11,806 nt of DNA from a bacterium. GTDB taxonomy: Bacteria; Atribacterota; Phoenicimicrobiia; Phoenicimicrobiales; Phoenicimicrobiaceae. The DNA lies in the NCBI GenBank assembly GCA_018819665.1, contig JAHJOY010000034.1:1-11806 (forward strand), read 5' to 3'. Position numbers and translations under genes: made by a program. Shown here one piece after another: positions 1-6,723 of this stretch (position 1 is the stretch's first letter; every line of letters starts with the position of its first letter). The notes under the pieces are model-generated. The model did not search any database and was not told the origin of the DNA. It saw only the letters and a program-made list of their open reading frames with translations.

Positions 1-1000
1 ATTTATTTAATTTTTCTAATATATTCTTGATATCACCTATAATGGGAATATCTACCAAAATATTTTTCCCTACTTCAGCCGGATCAATATCAATATGAAT
101 TATCTTGGCTTTCAAAGCAAATTCATCTAACTTTCCGGTAATTCGATCGTCAAATCTTACTCCCAAACCAATAATTAAATCCGCAGCACTAACAGCATAA
201 TTTGCGCAAGGAGTGCCATGCATACCCAACATTCCCAAAGATAGAGAGTGAGTTTCGGGAAAAGAACCTAAACCCATTAAAGTTGTAGTAACCGGGATAT
301 TAGTTTTAAGAGCCAAATCTCTTAATTCCGAAGAAGCATTAGAGGAAATTACTCCTCCTCCTGCATAAATAACCGGCTTTTTTGCATTTTTTATTTCTTG
401 TGCTGCTGCTTTAATTTGTTTAACGTTTCCACTAAAAGTTGGTTTATAACCATTTAGACTAACACTTTCAGGGTATTTAAACTCAGTTTGCGCTAATTGG
501 ATATCTTTGGGAAAATCTATTAATACTGGCCCGGGTCTTCCTGTTCGGGCAATATAAAAAGCTTCCTGCACAATCCTGGCCAAATCTTTTACATCTCTTG
601 CTACATAACTATTTTTTGTGATTGGCAAGGTAATACCACTGATATCTACTTCTTGAAAAGCATCGGTTCCAATTAAATTAGTAGACACCTGGCCGGTAAA
701 TGCTACCAAAGGAATAGAATCAAGGTGCGCATTAGCCAAACCTGTTACCAAATTAGTAGCTCCCGGTCCGGAAGTAGCTATGCAAACACCTACTTTACCG
801 GTGGCACGGGCATACCCGTCAGCAGCATGAACTGCCCCCTGTTCATGCCTGGTAAGTATGTGTTTTATAGAGGTTTCACTATAAAGTACATCATATAGAG
901 GCATTATTGCCCCGCCTGGGATGCCGAATATTACTTTTACATCTTCCTTTTTTAAACATTCTACTACTATTTGCGCTCCAGTTAATCTCATATGACTCAT
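1..1000 (-). CDS. ilvB: Acetolactate synthase large subunit (3' end outside window)
   Basis: This gene encodes the catalytic subunit of acetohydroxyacid synthase, the thiamine-diphosphate enzyme that condenses pyruvate with pyruvate or 2-oxobutyrate at the start of branched-chain amino acid synthesis. I translated 333 codons by hand; the frame is open to the window edge, so about 60% of a usual 550-570 residue protein is visible. The N-terminal TPP domain has FGIPGG (25-30), the conserved glutamate E53 in RHEQGAVHAADGYARATG, and GTDAFQE (111-117). GRPGPVLIDFPKD (154-166) closes that domain, and the central FAD domain carries GVRFDDRITGK (280-290). I chose the ATG at 1000 because AGGA lies 5 nt upstream within AGGAAGGAA. 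An in-frame ATG at 991 is the alternative. The gene follows ilvD, separated by a ppGpp-type riboswitch, so it can be controlled separately from ilvD. Confidence 0.95.
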   Translation of the reverse strand, partial: MSHMRLTGAQIVVECLKKEDVKVIFGIPGGAIMPLYDVLYSETSIKHILTRHEQGAVHAADGYARATGKVGVCIATSGPGATNLVTGLANAHLDSIPLVAFTGQVSTNLIGTDAFQEVDISGITLPITKNSYVARDVKDLARIVQEAFYIARTGRPGPVLIDFPKDIQLAQTEFKYPESVSLNGYKPTFSGNVKQIKAAAQEIKNAKKPVIYAGGGVISSNASSELRDLALKTNIPVTTTLMGLGSFPETHSLSLGMLGMHGTPCANYAVSAADLIIGLGVRFDDRITGKLDEFALKAKIIHIDIDPAEVGKNILVDIPIIGDIKNILEKLNK

Positions 1001-1061
1001 TTCCTTCCTATAATTTGGAACAAATTGGTAGATAATTTATAAACTTTACTTTTGTTTTTGC

Positions 1062-1236
1062 ATATAAAAATACCCCAGCAAATAAATCCATTTCGTTAGT
1101 TAAAACAAAAGGGACCTATCCGCTGGGGTCTTTTATACCCACGGTGTAACACTAATACTTTTTAGTATTAGCATCTTATGCCACTTGGTCCAGACTCTAA
1201 CCTTAATTGATTAGACGGAACCCTAGACATACTCCC
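1062..1236 (-). promoter_or_regulatory. ykkC-family (ppGpp-type) riboswitch, ilvB leader, copy 1
   Basis: Read on the minus strand this leader has the ykkC core: CUAGGGUUCCG near the 5' end, then a GUCUAAU/AUUAGA stem, GUCUGGACCAAG, an AT-rich hairpin (CUAAUACU/AGUAUUAG), ACACCGUGGG, and AUAAAAGACC paired with GGUC. Established knowledge: ykkC subtype 2a RNAs bind ppGpp and occur upstream of branched-chain amino acid genes, which fits ilvB. The last aptamer stem uses the same bases as the 5' arm of the following terminator, so ligand binding should permit read-through (an ON switch). It is nearly identical to the copy in front of ilvD. The subtype call rests on gene context and overall core, not on a covariance model; the PRPP subtype is the main alternative. 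Confidence 0.85.
1066..1134 (-). terminator. Intrinsic terminator of riboswitch copy 1
   Basis: On the minus strand ACCCCAGC (within 1122-1129) can pair with GCUGGGGU (1072-1079), followed by AUUUUU at 1066-1071. The 5' arm is shared with the last stem of the aptamer. Copy 2 has a G-C/A-U extended stem here, whereas this copy has lost one pair (A at 1071 opposite the aptamer G), so this terminator may be slightly weaker. Confidence 0.8.
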
Positions 1237-1252
1237 AAAAAGCAAAAAACTT

Positions 1253-1281
1253 CTTATAAACAAAGAACCTTTATCAACCAA
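1253..1281 (-). promoter_or_regulatory. Possible internal promoter before ilvB riboswitch
   Basis: On the minus strand TTGGTT (1276-1281) and TATAAG (1253-1258) are separated by 17 bp. The -10 matches TATAAT at five of six positions, but the -35 matches only three. It would start RNA close to the 5' edge of riboswitch copy 1. In AT-rich DNA such matches occur by chance, so transcription of ilvB by read-through from ilvD is equally possible. Confidence 0.3.
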
Positions 1282-1329
1282 AAAATATCCTATTTTTTTA
1301 AATTATTCTATTCTTTAAAACCAAAAAGT

Positions 1330-2991
1330 TTAAATGTTTCTTACTGCTCCTTTGTCAGCGGGCCCTACAAAATTAGCATAATATTTTAGATAACCTGATT
1401 TTGCTGTAGAAGACGGTAATTTTAATTTATCTAATCTTTGTTTTATCTCTTCCTCTTCTATCTTAAGGTCCAACCTTTTCTGAGGTATATCAATTTTAAT
1501 AATATCTCCTTCTCTAACAATAGCTATTGGTCCTCCTGCAGCTGCCTCGGGGGCAACATGGCCGATAGATGCTCCTCGAGTAGCTCCGGAAAAACGTCCA
1601 TCGGTAATCAAAGCTACATCTTTATCTAATCCCATACCAGCGATGGCCGACGTAGGAGTTAACATCTCCCTCATTCCAGGACCGCCCTTAGGACCTTCAT
1701 AACGGATTACTATAACATCTCCTTTTTTAATTTTGCCTTCTAAAATGGCTTTGGTGCTTTCCTCTTCTGATTCAAATACTCTGGCTGGACCCTCGTGTCT
1801 TAGCATATCTGAATGAATTGCTGAGCTTTTTACAACTGCCCCCTGGGGAGCTAAATTGCCTTTTAAGAAAACAATACCACCTTTGGGATTATAGGAATTT
1901 TCTATATTTCGTATTATCTTGTTATTTAAAATTTGAGCATTTTTAATATTCTCACTAACTGTTTTACCGGTTACTGTAATTTCTTCTAAATTAATTATCT
2001 TTTTCTTATTCAGTTCTTTGATTAGAGCCGAAATGCCTCCAGCTCTATCTAAATCTTGAATATGGTATTCTCCTGCAGGAGAAAGGCTGCACAATTGCGG
2101 AACTTGTTCTCTTATTCGGTTAAAATCATCTATGTCGAAAGGAATACCTGCTTCAAAGGCTATAGCAAGAGAATGGAGCATAGTATTAGAAGAACCTCCC
2201 AAGGCCATTTCCACAATAATCGCATTCTCTATGGATTTTTTAGTAATAATATCTAATAATTTAACATCTTTTTCTAATAACTCCACAATCCTCATTCCAG
2301 CATGTTTGGCTAACCTTATCCTTCGGGCATCAACAGCTGGAATAGTTCCATTACCGGGAAGAGCTATACCTGCAGCTTCCGCCCAAATATTCATAGAATT
2401 AGCGGTATATAGACCGGCACATGAACCAATACCCGGACAGGCATAATCTTCTACTTCTTTTAATTCTTGCTCACTTATAGAACCTGTTTGAAACTTTCCT
2501 ACTGCTTCAAAAACATTGCTCAATGCAATATTTTTCCCTTGGTAAAATCCAGCTAACATAGGTCCGCCACTTACCAAAATAGTCGGTATATTCACTCTTA
2601 GGGCACCCATAATCATTCCCGGAACTATTTTATCACAATTAGGGACAAGAACTAAAGCATCAAAGGCATGGGCCTTGGCCATAATTTCAATAGAGTCTGC
2701 TATCAACTCTCTGCTCGGTAAAGAATATTTCATTCCTTCATGATTCATAGCCAGACCGTCACATACCCCTATAGTAGAAAATTCAAAGGGAATTCCACCT
2801 GCCATTCTTATTCCATCCTTTGCCGCCTGAGCTATATGTTTTAAATGAAGATGTCCCGGGACAATTTCATTAGCCGCTTGAGCAACACCGATAAAGGGTC
2901 TTTTCATCTCTTCATCGGTTATCCCTAATGCCTTAAGCAGAGAACGATGGGGCGCCCTGGCCAAACCTTTTTTTATTACATCACTACGCAT
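1330..2991 (-). CDS. ilvD: Dihydroxy-acid dehydratase
   Basis: This gene encodes the Fe-S dehydratase that converts 2,3-dihydroxy-isovalerate and 2,3-dihydroxy-3-methylvalerate to the 2-oxo acids preceding valine, leucine and isoleucine. At 553 residues it has the family's normal length. It shows the IlvD/Edd signatures: PNCDKIVPGM (117-126), CPGIGSCAGLYTANSMN (185-201) and LITDGRFSGATRG in the C-terminal part. Candidate cluster cysteines are C119 and C191, with C185 nearby. The N-terminal NEIVPGHLHL lacks the TPCN cysteine of the plant and mycobacterial [2Fe-2S] enzymes, which suggests the oxygen-sensitive [4Fe-4S] group (inference). The ATG at 2991 is preceded by AGGAG, 8 nt away. It is the first gene of the ilv operon, behind a T-box and a riboswitch. 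Confidence 0.97.
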   Translation of the reverse strand: MRSDVIKKGLARAPHRSLLKALGITDEEMKRPFIGVAQAANEIVPGHLHLKHIAQAAKDGIRMAGGIPFEFSTIGVCDGLAMNHEGMKYSLPSRELIADSIEIMAKAHAFDALVLVPNCDKIVPGMIMGALRVNIPTILVSGGPMLAGFYQGKNIALSNVFEAVGKFQTGSISEQELKEVEDYACPGIGSCAGLYTANSMNIWAEAAGIALPGNGTIPAVDARRIRLAKHAGMRIVELLEKDVKLLDIITKKSIENAIIVEMALGGSSNTMLHSLAIAFEAGIPFDIDDFNRIREQVPQLCSLSPAGEYHIQDLDRAGGISALIKELNKKKIINLEEITVTGKTVSENIKNAQILNNKIIRNIENSYNPKGGIVFLKGNLAPQGAVVKSSAIHSDMLRHEGPARVFESEEESTKAILEGKIKKGDVIVIRYEGPKGGPGMREMLTPTSAIAGMGLDKDVALITDGRFSGATRGASIGHVAPEAAAGGPIAIVREGDIIKIDIPQKRLDLKIEEEEIKQRLDKLKLPSSTAKSGYLKYYANFVGPADKGAVRNI

Positions 2992-3022
2992 AATTCTTCT
3001 CCTACTTTTAATTTCTTATTTT

Positions 3023-3198
3023 TATATATAAAAAGACCCCAGCAAATAAATCCATTCTGTTGATTAAACAAAAGGGACCTATCCGCTGGGGTCTTTTATA
3101 CCCACGGTGTAACACTAATACTTTTAGTATTAGCATCTTATGCCACTTGGTCCAGACTCTAATCACAATTGATTAGACGGAACCCTAGGCATACTCCC
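3023..3198 (-). promoter_or_regulatory. ykkC-family (ppGpp-type) riboswitch, ilvD leader, copy 2
   Basis: This copy has the same architecture as the one before ilvB. The core elements are CUAGGGUUCCG, a UCUAAUC/GAUUAGA stem, GUCUGGACCAAGUGGCA, a CUAAUACU/AGUAUUAG hairpin, ACACCGUGGG and the AUAAAAGACC...AGGUCC final stem. It begins only a few bases after the T-box terminator, so the two elements form a true tandem leader. Known ppGpp riboswitches turn on branched-chain amino acid genes, and that is the likely role here. With the T-box, full expression of ilvD would need both uncharged tRNA and alarmone. Guanidine-I RNAs share much of the core, but the neighbours are not guanidine-detoxification genes. 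Confidence 0.88.
3030..3097 (-). terminator. Intrinsic terminator of riboswitch copy 2
   Basis: A perfect 13-bp stem forms between AAAAGACCCCAGC (3085-3097) and GCUGGGGUCUUUU (3031-3043), with the U-run overlapping the 3' arm. Its 5' arm includes the GACC needed for the last aptamer stem, so the two folds exclude each other. Confidence 0.88.
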
Positions 3199-3204
3199 AA
3201 AAAG

Positions 3205-3260
3205 CAAAAAACTTCCGCTCTTTATCCTAGCCCATAAATACTAAAATAGGGACGAAAGTT
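3205..3260 (-). terminator. T-box intrinsic terminator
   Basis: AACUUUCG (3253-3260) pairs with CGGAAGUU, which runs into UUUUUU at about 3205-3210. The 5' arm follows the T-box sequence directly, as expected for the terminator/antiterminator switch. Confidence 0.8.
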
Positions 3261-3475
3261 ATTCGTGGTACCACCCTAATTCAGTAAAGATAATAAATAT
3301 CTTTACTCTCATTAGATTATGTATAACGCTTTTAGCGTCATAGGCTACTTTGGAATTTCACCTATGATATTTGAAGGTGAGATTTTCGACAAACTTAAGC
3401 TACCAATTCACACCAACCATTGGCTCTCTTTTAGCAATTTTAGTCTACCTACTTTTTCCTTCAAGTTTTACTTTT
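3205..3475 (-). promoter_or_regulatory. T-box leader (tRNA-Leu/Ile sensing) of ilv operon
   Basis: The T-box sequence AGGGUGGUACCACG lies at 3264-3277; its UGGU would pair with an A73-CCA tRNA end, as in tRNA-Leu and tRNA-Ile. Stem I is closed by UUGAAGG (3458-3464) and CCUUCAA (3371-3377). Above that is an internal loop with AAAAAGUA on one side and GAAAAUCUCA on the other, then GGUAGACU paired with AGUUUGUC. The top has AGAGAG and the GGUUGGUGUGA loop typical of the tRNA-elbow contact. A purine usually follows the specifier, and here CUC (3379-3381, Leu) is followed by A. AUC (Ile) overlaps it by one base. A CAUAGG/CCUAUG stem and an AGUAAAGAU/AUCUUUACU hairpin follow before the antiterminator. 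Confidence 0.95.
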
Positions 3476-3488
3476 CTATTTAAAACAT

Positions 3489-3517
3489 AGCTTACAACAA
3501 TTAATTTTAAATGTCAA
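3489..3517 (-). promoter_or_regulatory. Promoter of the ilv operon
   Basis: On the minus strand a perfect -35 TTGACA (3512-3517) is followed after 17 bp by TAAGCT (3489-3494), a weak -10. RNA would start at about 3482, some 20 nt before T-box stem I, which is the expected geometry. A 17-bp tandem repeat abuts the upstream side of the -35. Confidence 0.6.
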
Positions 3518-3519
3518 AT

Positions 3520-3553
3520 AAAATTTAACTAACAATAAAATTTAACTAACAAT
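3520..3553. repeat. Two perfect 17-bp tandem repeats upstream of ilv promoter
   Basis: The unit AAAATTTAACTAACAAT occurs at 3520-3536 and again at 3537-3553 without a mismatch. On the transcribed strand this reads ATTGTTAGTTAAATTTT twice, ending just upstream of the -35 box. A related AATTGTTAG-containing stretch precedes the -35 of the GAF-ANTAR promoter. It could be a regulator binding site; no protein is identified. Confidence 0.7.
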
Positions 3554-3592
3554 TTTTTTCAACAAAATCGATGTTCTGTTCGGCTGATTATT

Positions 3593-3755
3593 TCATCTCA
3601 CCGTCCCATAACAAAGTTTAATGATTTTTTGGGTGATTTTCTCAGGAGTAAAACTAAAATAATCAGCTAATTGCTGAACTGGTACACTTTTGCCAAAAGA
3701 TGTCATAAATACTGTATTTGTGATAACATTATTGTATAAATCTATTCGGTCATAT
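3593..3755 (-). other. Intergenic tail after idh with an unconvincing 64-codon frame
   Basis: An open frame of 64 codons runs from 3787, inside the idh 3' end, to a TGA at 3593. Neither its first ATG nor the in-frame ATG at 3706 has a recognisable ribosome binding site, and I recognise no domain in its product. An 11-bp perfect inverted repeat (GCTGATTATTT at 3583-3593 and its complement at 3657-3667) lies across its end, with a 63-bp loop and no U-run. I see no clear terminator, so read-through from idh into the ilv leader is possible. It may be a decayed gene or simply non-coding. Confidence 0.3.
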
Positions 3756-4757
3756 TTATTCCATAGCATCCATAACCGCTTTAGCATATTCTACTGTCCC
3801 GGTGTTACCACCGAGATCGCGAGTTAAATATTTTCCTTCCTCTAATACTTTTACTACAGCTTTTTCTACTCTATCTGCTGCCTTACTTTCCCCCAAATAC
3901 TTTAACATCATCACTCCTGCTAATATAGTAGCAGTAGGATTAGCAACAAATTTCCCTTTATGTTTTGGTGCAGACCCATGTACTGGTTCAAATACTGCCT
4001 CTTTGTCTCCTATATTAGCCCCTGGTACCACTCCAAGACCACCAACCAGCCCTGCAGCTAAGTCAGAAAGTATGTCTCCATAAAGATTGGGCATAACTAA
4101 GACATCATAGTTATTGGGTACCTGAACTAATTTCATACTCATTGCATCTACTATCATTTCCTCAAAAACTATCTCTGGATACTCTTGAGATACCTTCCTA
4201 ACGCACTCTAAAAAAAGCCCATCTGTATATTTCATTATATTTGCCTTATGTACCACGGTGACTTTTTTTCTTTTTTCCCTCCTAGTTAATTTAAAAGCAA
4301 ACCTGGCTATTCTCTCGCTAGCTTTCCTAGTTATAATCTTTATACTTTCAGCAGCATCTTCTCCTATCTTATGCTCTATCCCGGCGTATAAGTCCTCTGT
4401 ATTCTCTCTAACTATCACTAAATCAATATCCGAATATCGAGAGGGTACACCTTTATATGATTTTACTGGTCTAATATTTGCATATAATTCTAACGTCTGT
4501 CTTAATGCTACATTAACACTTCTAAAGCCGGTACCTATAGGAGTAGTTATGGGTCCTTTTAGGGCTACTTTATTTTTTTTAATGCTATCAATCACATAAT
4601 TAGGAAGAGGTGTACCAAATTTTTGAATAACTTCTTCACCAGCTTCCACAATTTCCCAATTAATTTTCACGCCGCTTGCTTCTAAAACTATTCGAGCCGC
4701 CTTGATAACCTCCGGCCCAATTCCATCTCCCGGAATTAAGGTAATATTACAAGTCAA
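3756..4757 (-). CDS. icd: Isocitrate dehydrogenase (short, NAD-IDH-like form)
   Basis: This gene encodes oxidative decarboxylation of isocitrate to 2-oxoglutarate. The protein has 333 residues and belongs to the isocitrate/isopropylmalate dehydrogenase family. The substrate loop RSVNVALRQTLELYANIRP (79-97), with S80 and N82, is the isocitrate type rather than the leucine-pathway type. VRENTEDLYAGIEH (116-129) is also typical of IDH. Catalytic residues are Y124 and K171, with metal aspartates D204, D228 and D232. At the cofactor site the usual NAD-type Asp-Ile after HGSAP is replaced by K265-H266, so NAD versus NADP is uncertain. The start is TTG at 4757: AGGAGG at 4766-4771 lies exactly 8 nt upstream. 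It follows aconitase by 24 nt and is the last clear gene of the operon. Confidence 0.92.
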   Translation of the reverse strand: MTCNITLIPGDGIGPEVIKAARIVLEASGVKINWEIVEAGEEVIQKFGTPLPNYVIDSIKKNKVALKGPITTPIGTGFRSVNVALRQTLELYANIRPVKSYKGVPSRYSDIDLVIVRENTEDLYAGIEHKIGEDAAESIKIITRKASERIARFAFKLTRREKRKKVTVVHKANIMKYTDGLFLECVRKVSQEYPEIVFEEMIVDAMSMKLVQVPNNYDVLVMPNLYGDILSDLAAGLVGGLGVVPGANIGDKEAVFEPVHGSAPKHKGKFVANPTATILAGVMMLKYLGESKAADRVEKAVVKVLEEGKYLTRDLGGNTGTVEYAKAVMDAME

Positions 4758-4765
4758 TTAAGTTA

Positions 4766-4771
4766 CCTCCT
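4766..4771 (-). promoter_or_regulatory. Ribosome binding site deciding the TTG start of idh
   Basis: AGGAGG is followed by an 8-nt spacer and TTG. No ATG lies at a useful distance, so the TTG start is supported. Confidence 0.85.
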
Positions 4772-4781
4772 ACCAATATAA

Positions 4782-6722
4782 TTATTCTTTTCCTTTTCCT
4801 TTAGATCTTATTAGATTTAAAAGACCTCCCTGAATTATCATCTCTCTCTGTCGGAGAGTAATATCTAAAATCATCTTATATTCTTTGTCCTTGGTCAAAT
4901 TTTTAAGCTTAATCGTTCTGCTCTTGACCTGGGAAATGGCATCTTCTATTAAAAGTTCGTCTATTTCTTCTATATCATCATAATCTTTTGGATTTTCAAA
5001 TACCAAAGGTATTATTCCATTATTTACAAGGTTCGCCTGGTGTATTCTCGCAAATGATTTTGCCAAAACAGCTTTTATTCCCAAATACAGAGGGACGAGA
5101 GCAGCATGTTCTCGACTTGATCCTTGTCCATAATTTATGCCCCCAATAATAAAGCCACCTCTGTTTTCTCTTGCTTTCTTCGGAAAATCCCTATCGCAAG
5201 GAGTCAAACAATAATTAGAAAGATAAGGTATATTTGATCTATAAGGAAGAAGTTTTGCATTTGAAGGCATTATATGATCTGTAGTGATATTATCCCCTAC
5301 TTTTGTTAAAACTTTTCCTTGAACCTCCGGACTTAAGGGTTTACCTAACGGAAACGGTTTTATATTAGGTCCTCTTATTATTTCGACCTCTTCGTAATTA
5401 TTAACTGGTGTTAAAATCATATTATCGTTAATTAAAAATGTTTTAGGCATTTTAATTTCAATATAATCTTTTAATCCGAATTCTCTTGGGTCAGTAAGAT
5501 AACCGGTAATTGCTGATGCCGCAGCAACTTCGGGACTTACTAAGTAAACTTTTGCCGAGAGTGTACCTGATCTCCCTTTAAAATTCCGATTAAAAGTTCT
5601 TAAAGACACGCTATTTGTTGACGGAGATTGTCCCATACCAATACAGGGACCACAGGCACACTCAAGAATTCTTGCTCCTGACATAATTAACGATGCCAAA
5701 ATTCCATTTTGAGCAAGCATAGACAGAACCTGTTTTGATCCCGGCGCTACTGCCAAAGAAACATGTTCTGCTATAGTTTTATCTTCGAGAATTCTTGCCA
5801 CCCTTACCAAATCGCCATAAGAAGAATTTGTACAGCTGCCTATAACTACCTGATTAACCTTAAGCCCTTTTAAGGAGGATACAGGCACTACCTTATCCGG
5901 GCTATGAGGACAGGCTGCCAGAGGTTCTAATTGGGAAAGATTTATCTCTATTTCTTCATCGTAAATTGCCCCATCATCAGCTTTTATTTCGAAAAAATCC
6001 TTCTCTCTTTTTTGAGCTTTTAAAAAATTAAAGGTAATTTCATCACTCGGAAATATAGAAGTCGTTGCTCCTAATTCAGCCCCCATATTAGTGATTGTTG
6101 CTCTTTGAGGAATAGATAAGCTCTTTACACCCTCACCAGTATACTCAAATATCTTGCCAACTCCGCCCTTAACAGTTACTCTTCTTAAAAGCTCGAGTAT
6201 AATATCTTTTGCCGAAACCCACGGATTCAATTTCCCTATAAGATTAACTTTTACTATCCTGGGCATTGTAAAATGATATTCTCCCTGGGCCATAGCTACC
6301 GCCACATCAACTCCACCTGCTCCTATAGCCAGCATTCCCATACCACCAGCAGTGGAGGTGTGACTGTCAGAGCCTAAAAGCGTCTGTCCTGGAATTGCAA
6401 ACCTTTCTAAATGAACCTGATGACATATGCCATTACCTGGTTTTGAATAATATATCCCATACTTCTTCGCCACTGTCTGGATATAAAGATGGTCATCAGC
6501 ATTTTCAGGTCCTGCTTGAAGAGTATTGTGATCAATATATGCTACAGACTTTTTTGTCTTTACCCTGTCAACTCCTAATGCTTCAAATTCAAGATAGGCC
6601 ATCGTTCCGGTAGCATCCTGAGTAAGTGTCTGATCAATACTTATTATTATTTCTTCTCCTGAAATCATCTTTCCGCTTACCAAATGCTCACTTATTATCT
6701 TTTGTGCAACCGTCAATTGCAA
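4782..6722 (-). CDS. acn: Aconitate hydratase
   Basis: This gene encodes the [4Fe-4S] enzyme that isomerises citrate to isocitrate. I place the start at TTG 6722, giving 646 residues; a longer frame back to a TTG at 6758 would overlap the upstream gene and lacks a suitable ribosome binding site. Numbered from that longer frame, motifs are IDHNTLQ (75-81), LLGSDSHTSTAGGMG (127-141), the cluster cysteines C309 (VIGSCTNS), C369 and C372 (CACGPC), and the swivelling-domain loop INYGQGSSREHAAL (541-554). Length and order (catalytic domains first, swivel domain last) fit the compact bacterial aconitase group. Homoaconitase or isopropylmalate isomerase is less likely because the swivel domain is fused and the neighbours are citrate synthase-like and IDH genes. 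TAA of the upstream gene is one base before the start, so translation is probably coupled. Confidence 0.95.
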   Translation of the reverse strand: MQLTVAQKIISEHLVSGKMISGEEIIISIDQTLTQDATGTMAYLEFEALGVDRVKTKKSVAYIDHNTLQAGPENADDHLYIQTVAKKYGIYYSKPGNGICHQVHLERFAIPGQTLLGSDSHTSTAGGMGMLAIGAGGVDVAVAMAQGEYHFTMPRIVKVNLIGKLNPWVSAKDIILELLRRVTVKGGVGKIFEYTGEGVKSLSIPQRATITNMGAELGATTSIFPSDEITFNFLKAQKREKDFFEIKADDGAIYDEEIEINLSQLEPLAACPHSPDKVVPVSSLKGLKVNQVVIGSCTNSSYGDLVRVARILEDKTIAEHVSLAVAPGSKQVLSMLAQNGILASLIMSGARILECACGPCIGMGQSPSTNSVSLRTFNRNFKGRSGTLSAKVYLVSPEVAAASAITGYLTDPREFGLKDYIEIKMPKTFLINDNMILTPVNNYEEVEIIRGPNIKPFPLGKPLSPEVQGKVLTKVGDNITTDHIMPSNAKLLPYRSNIPYLSNYCLTPCDRDFPKKARENRGGFIIGGINYGQGSSREHAALVPLYLGIKAVLAKSFARIHQANLVNNGIIPLVFENPKDYDDIEEIDELLIEDAISQVKSRTIKLKNLTKDKEYKMILDITLRQREMIIQGGLLNLIRSKGKGKE

Positions 6723-6723
6723 C

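Noticed and set aside
1207..1389. Plus-strand 60-codon frame across the riboswitch boundary
   Set aside because: Low-complexity AT-rich product without a ribosome binding site, overlapping the riboswitch and the ilvD end.
2132..2446. Plus-strand open frame of about 100 codons
   Set aside because: It lies antisense within ilvD, has no recognisable domain and mirrors the coding strand; the same holds for other plus-strand frames inside idh, acn, the citrate synthase-like gene and gdhA.
1062..3198. Guanidine-I identity for the two ilv leaders
   Set aside because: The core is shared by all ykkC subtypes, but the genes are branched-chain amino acid genes and the GUCUGGACCAAG segment differs from the CUGGUCCGAGAG I recall for guanidine-I RNAs. 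The ppGpp subtype fits better.
3520..3553. CodY box in the repeat before the ilv promoter
   Set aside because: Only about 10 of 15 positions agree with AATTTTCWGAAAATT, too weak in AT-rich DNA.
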